From Chlamydiae bacterium RIFCSPHIGHO2_12_FULL_49_9 (lineage in GTDB: Bacteria > Chlamydiota > Chlamydiia > Chlamydiales > SM23-39): a DNA stretch of 8,780 nucleotides. Of this stretch, positions 6,260-8,780 are shown piece after piece (position 1 is the stretch's first letter; the number at the start of each line of letters is the position of its first letter). Position numbers and translations under genes: made by a program. The DNA is taken from NCBI GenBank assembly GCA_001794935.1, contig MGLY01000080.1:1-8780 (forward strand), written 5' to 3'. The notes under the pieces are model-generated. The model was not told the origin of the DNA. It ran no database searches and was given only the letters and a program-made list of their open reading frames with translations.

Positions 6260-6436
6260 TATACACAACGTGATTCAAAATTTGGTTTTTGGCTGTGCCG
6301 GCATCCCAATCTTTCCATCCGCGTTCGGGGGCCCCTATTGGAAATAGGGACCCCGTCACGCGCCGGCCTGTGGCCTGATGAAAATCTTGGGTGCCGGCTT
6401 TGCCAAATTCCCAAATTTTGAATCACGTTGTGTATA
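6260..6436. repeat. Long palindromic element between pepP and the histidine kinase gene (element 2)
   Basis: Perfect 26-base inverted arms lie at 6260-6285 (beginning TATACACAACGTG) and 6411-6436 (ending CACGTTGTGTATA). The similarity continues inward almost to the centre with small gaps: TTGGC..GCCGGCA.CCC (about 6288-6306) against its counterpart at about 6389-6407, then a match between AATCTTTCCATC and GATGAAAATCTT, and a central GC-rich hairpin where CCCTATT (6333-6339) pairs with AATAGGG (6343-6349) around a GGA loop, flanked by GGGG/CCCC. The 177-base unit can thus fold as one long hairpin. No protein is credible in it. It starts two bases after the pepP stop and ends 47 bases before the kinase start, so it fills nearly all of the 226-base gap. 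The ends (TA TACACAACG) would allow a TA-flanked MITE-like insertion. An RNA hairpin controlling the downstream kinase is the other possibility. Confidence 0.85.
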
Positions 6437-6438
6437 AA

Positions 6439-7470
6439 TCAATCTGGATAGAAGCTCTCGGCTCCTTTCTCTGTTACGACAAAAGTGTCTTCAAGCCGGA
6501 TCCCCCCGAGTCCCGGCTGGTAAAGGCCCGGCTCGATCGTAAAGACCATCCCTTTTTTAAAAAGGACATCTTTATCCTCTCCCTTCTCATGGATCCTGGG
6601 GTATTCGTGCGCATCCAGGCCTATCCCGTGTCCCAGGCTGTGAACATAGAGCGACTCAACTCCTTCTTTTCGAAACTCTTCCCGAACAATCCGATCGATT
6701 TCCCCGAGTTTCACGCCGGGTTTTACCAAAGCCGCCGCTTTTTCCCAGCTCCTCCGGACAATCTTTTCCATTCTCAAAAGCTCCGGATCGGGATGGCCAA
6801 AGAAAAAGACGCGGGTCATATCGCCGCAGTAGTGATTGAAAACCGCTCCCACATCGATGAGGACGATCTGATTGTTTTTAAGCTTCGCGTCAGAGGCCCG
6901 GTGGTGGGGATAGGCGCTGTTTTCTCCAAAAGCGATGATCGGTTCGAAGGAGCAGCCGGAAGCTCCGTTTTTTAGGCAAAACATTTGAAATTCAATCGAG
7001 AGCTCTTTTTCGCTGATTCCCTCTTCAAGGAGCTCGACAACTCTATTGTATCCCTGCCAGGTGATGTCAGCCGCCTTTTTTAAAAGAACGATCTCGCCCG
7101 CATCTTTGCAAAGCCTGATATCCCTCAATAAATTGGGCTCTCCCACCCACTCGATGTGACCTAAAGCTTTCTCTAACGCCTTTGCTTCCGCAACTGTTAA
7201 AAAAGCGCTGTCGAAAGATCCTTTTTTGACATCCTTTAAAACCTTTTCAAAAACCCCCTTTTCCCATAAAACGACGGGGCACTTCACACACTCTTTGGCT
7301 TTTGCAAAATATCTTCCGTCGACAAAAAGAGTCGCCTCTTTCTTCGAGACCCAAAGACGCCCCTTGGAGAGGGGAAGCCCCGTCAGATAAAAGAGATCTT
7401 GCGGATTGTCGATGACGCATCCGTCATGTGTCACTGTGGAGATCAGTTTTTCAATTCGGTCTTTATGCAT
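6439..7470 (-). CDS. pepP: Xaa-Pro aminopeptidase / M24-family metallopeptidase
   Basis: A 343-residue protein of the creatinase/prolidase (M24) family, which removes an N-terminal residue that precedes proline. The N-terminal domain (about 1-120) has the usual creatinase-N look: CVIDNPQDLFYLTGL (18-32) and ATLFVDGRYFAKA (46-58). The catalytic pita-bread domain follows with all five metal ligands: Asp206 (LIDVGA), Asp217 (GDMTR), His281 (GHGIGL), Glu313 (IEPG) and Glu327 (RLED). The conserved His pair is in AYPHHRA (186-192). The length matches short cytoplasmic PepP/PepQ enzymes; no signal peptide is present. The start is ATG at 7470-7468, with GAGG three bases upstream (close), inside the end of mutL: the two genes overlap by 28 bases, which suggests one transcript. 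The next Met is at residue 163, within the catalytic domain, so no shorter start is plausible. It may help degrade peptides for nutrition, and an OPT-family transporter lies on the opposite strand. PepQ (dipeptidase) is an alternative specificity. Confidence 0.9.
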   Translation of the reverse strand: MHKDRIEKLISTVTHDGCVIDNPQDLFYLTGLPLSKGRLWVSKKEATLFVDGRYFAKAKECVKCPVVLWEKGVFEKVLKDVKKGSFDSAFLTVAEAKALEKALGHIEWVGEPNLLRDIRLCKDAGEIVLLKKAADITWQGYNRVVELLEEGISEKELSIEFQMFCLKNGASGCSFEPIIAFGENSAYPHHRASDAKLKNNQIVLIDVGAVFNHYCGDMTRVFFFGHPDPELLRMEKIVRRSWEKAAALVKPGVKLGEIDRIVREEFRKEGVESLYVHSLGHGIGLDAHEYPRIHEKGEDKDVLFKKGMVFTIEPGLYQPGLGGIRLEDTFVVTEKGAESFYPD

Positions 7471-8780
7471 GAGCCTCTTTTTAATATTTCAGCGAAATCA
7501 GCCTCTTTCATCTCAACCCAGATCGGATTTCCCGAGGGGTCAACCGGAGCCGATTTCAGCTTCTTCCAAAGAAAAAACGCCTCGTCGAGGCTGTAGCTCT
7601 TTTTAAGCGATTTGCAAAACCTGCTCGTCAAAGCGCTCAATTTTTTCCCCTCTTTCCAGCTTTGAAAAAATTGGGGGAAGCTCGCCGCGTCCAAGAAGGG
7701 GGGAAGGGCATCGACCACAAGCATTTTTTTGCCGAGAAAGCGGCTCTCAATCCCGAGCTCTTTGAGCTCGTCTGCCACCTTTTCTCCGTCCAAGTCAAAA
7801 GAGAGCTCGATCTCCAAAGGCCAAATCAGCGCTTGCGCCTCAGCTCTTTTTTCAGTAAAGGAGTCATATAACGCTCTCGCGTGGGCAGCCTGCAGATCGA
7901 CTAAAAGAAGAGACTCTTCCCTCATCACAGCCAAATAGTTCCCGAAAACAACCAGCGGCCTCTCATTTTGAAATTCAAAATGAAACGATCTCTCTTCTTC
8001 AAAGTGGGGCGCGCTCCTCTCAAAGGAAGAAAACGGCGATAGAACGGGAGGGGTAAAGGTGAGCGATTCGCCAAACGACTTGCCCTTTTCAAAAGAGCTT
8101 ACAACCGCCTCTTCAAAGAGGCGAAAAATCTTCCCTTCGTCTTGGAAGCGAGCCTCTTTTTTTTGAGGGTGGACATTGATATCGACCAAATCGGGCGCAA
8201 TCTCCAGAAATAAAACAAAGGCGGGAAAAGCGTGTTCGGCAAGTCTTGTTCCAAATCCCATCTTGACGGCTCTTGCAATAAAGGGAGAAAAGATTGGGCG
8301 CCGATTGACAAACAGATGCTGGCCGCTTCGATTGCCCGACGCTTTTTCAACCGAGGCTAAAAGTCCGTGGATCCGCGCTTCCCCTTTTTCAAAAAGCACC
8401 TCGTGATCGTGCTTGCCCAATAAAGACTCGATCCGCTCTTTATGTGTCTCCCCCGCCCCCACATCGAGACTTTTTTTTCCGTCTACCTTCATCAAAAAAG
8501 CGATCTCGGGGTGAGCCAGCGAAAGCGTCTCAACAACGCGGATGGCCTGCGAGGTGTTGGCGCCATTGGACTTTTGAAATTTTTTGCGGGCGGGGACATT
8601 AAAAAATAGGGAGCGGATTTCCACTGTGGTGCCCCGATTGCGCGCGCACGGCTCTAAAGTAGTGATAAGCCCCCCCTCGCCGAGAACTCGAGTCCCCTTT
8701 ACTCCATCCGCTGTTTTGATTTCAAATTGGGAAACAGCGGCGATCGCTGCGAGAGCCTCCCCCCGAAAGCCCATCGTCAA
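7443..8780 (-). CDS. mutL: DNA mismatch repair protein MutL (N-terminus outside window)
   Basis: The frame runs off the window at 8780; 445 residues are visible and roughly the first 90 (ATP-binding motifs I and II) are missing. GFRGEALAAI (fragment residues 4-13) is GHKL motif III. Then follow TTVEIRSLFFNVPARKKF (51-68), HLFVNRRPI (155-163) and the transducer motif VDINVHPQKKEARF (199-212) with its conserved Lys. A variable linker (about 213-275) leads to the C-terminal dimerisation domain, beginning near VVFGNYLAVMREESLLLVD. MutL links MutS mismatch recognition to strand excision. In nuclease-type MutL proteins the C-terminal domain carries DQHAxxExxxxE; here the aligned stretch is DLQAAHARALYD (295-306), and the late CPHGRP motif aligns with DPSGNP (414-419), so the endonuclease site looks lost. 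The TGA (7445-7443) lies inside the 5' end of pepP. The mutL-pepP order is, from memory, also seen in Chlamydia. The projected full length is about 535 residues, on the short side for the family. Confidence 0.95.
   Translation of the reverse strand: MTMGFRGEALAAIAAVSQFEIKTADGVKGTRVLGEGGLITTLEPCARNRGTTVEIRSLFFNVPARKKFQKSNGANTSQAIRVVETLSLAHPEIAFLMKVDGKKSLDVGAGETHKERIESLLGKHDHEVLFEKGEARIHGLLASVEKASGNRSGQHLFVNRRPIFSPFIARAVKMGFGTRLAEHAFPAFVLFLEIAPDLVDINVHPQKKEARFQDEGKIFRLFEEAVVSSFEKGKSFGESLTFTPPVLSPFSSFERSAPHFEEERSFHFEFQNERPLVVFGNYLAVMREESLLLVDLQAAHARALYDSFTEKRAEAQALIWPLEIELSFDLDGEKVADELKELGIESRFLGKKMLVVDALPPFLDAASFPQFFQSWKEGKKLSALTSRFCKSLKKSYSLDEAFFLWKKLKSAPVDPSGNPIWVEMKEADFAEILKRGSCIKTELKN

Noticed and set aside
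6236..6275. Possible promoter for the kinase (TTGTGT, 17 bases, TTATTC on the minus strand, partly in the element arm)
   Set aside because: Both hexamers match the sigma-70 consensus weakly and the region is AT-rich by nature. Not enough to annotate.
6213..6359. Longer N-terminus (49 extra residues) for the histidine kinase
   Set aside because: The extra codons come from the palindromic element and the untranslated leader. Starting at 6212 puts a short basic segment directly before the first membrane helix, as usual in this family.
6391..6975. 194-residue + strand open frame opposite pepP
   Set aside because: It is antisense to the metal-binding domain of pepP and partly within the palindrome, with no recognisable motif.
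7964..7982. CATTTTGAA-A-TTCAAAATG inverted repeat
   Set aside because: It lies inside mutL and encodes Phe-His-Phe-Glu-Phe-Gln. Short symmetry of this kind is expected from the codons, and no regulatory role is indicated.

Overview
The window holds two convergent gene blocks: five tightly overlapping genes on the + strand (1-4266) and three genes on the - strand (8780-4431). Several things point to a member of the Chlamydiales, more likely an environmental (amoeba-associated) lineage than a classical Chlamydia. These are the mutL-pepP pair, the short type II secretion pseudopilin-like genes of divergent sequence, and a GC content that by eye looks close to 50%. From memory, C. trachomatis also carries mutL, pepP and a gsp-type cluster close together. 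The assignment is inference; no search was possible.

Plus-strand operon (1-4266). In order: the 3' end of a calcineurin-like metallophosphoesterase; a small prepilin-like protein (GspI-like by size and position); a 617-residue OPT-family peptide/metal-chelate transporter; a GspJ-like pseudopilin; and a membrane-anchored protein of unknown function in the position where a GspK-like or other accessory secretion protein would be expected. Every junction is a 4-base stop/start overlap. Three are ATGA. The fourth, OPT to gspJ, is ATAA, which implies that gspJ starts on AUA. Both pseudopilin-like proteins carry the same unusual cleavage-site context, Lys-Arg-Pro followed by [F/I]-V-L-L-E, with proline where type IV prepilins normally have glycine.

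Minus-strand block (8780-4431). mutL (5' end outside the window) overlaps pepP by 28 bases. After a 226-base gap comes a complete membrane-bound PhoR/WalK-type sensor histidine kinase with no response regulator in view. The MutL C-terminal endonuclease motifs look degenerate.

Intergenic DNA. Both ends of the kinase gene carry a long, almost self-complementary element: 4271-4436 (14-base perfect terminal arms) between the convergent operons, and 6260-6436 (26-base perfect terminal arms) between pepP and the kinase. They look like non-coding palindromic repeats (MITE-like or large RNA hairpins). The downstream one supplies the last lysine codon and stop codon of the kinase and probably acts as a terminator.

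No tRNA, rRNA, CRISPR array, transposase gene or phage gene was seen. The most notable observations are the probable AUA start codon, the shared Pro(-1) prepilin motif, a transporter gene embedded and coupled inside a pseudopilin operon, and the two palindromes around the kinase gene.
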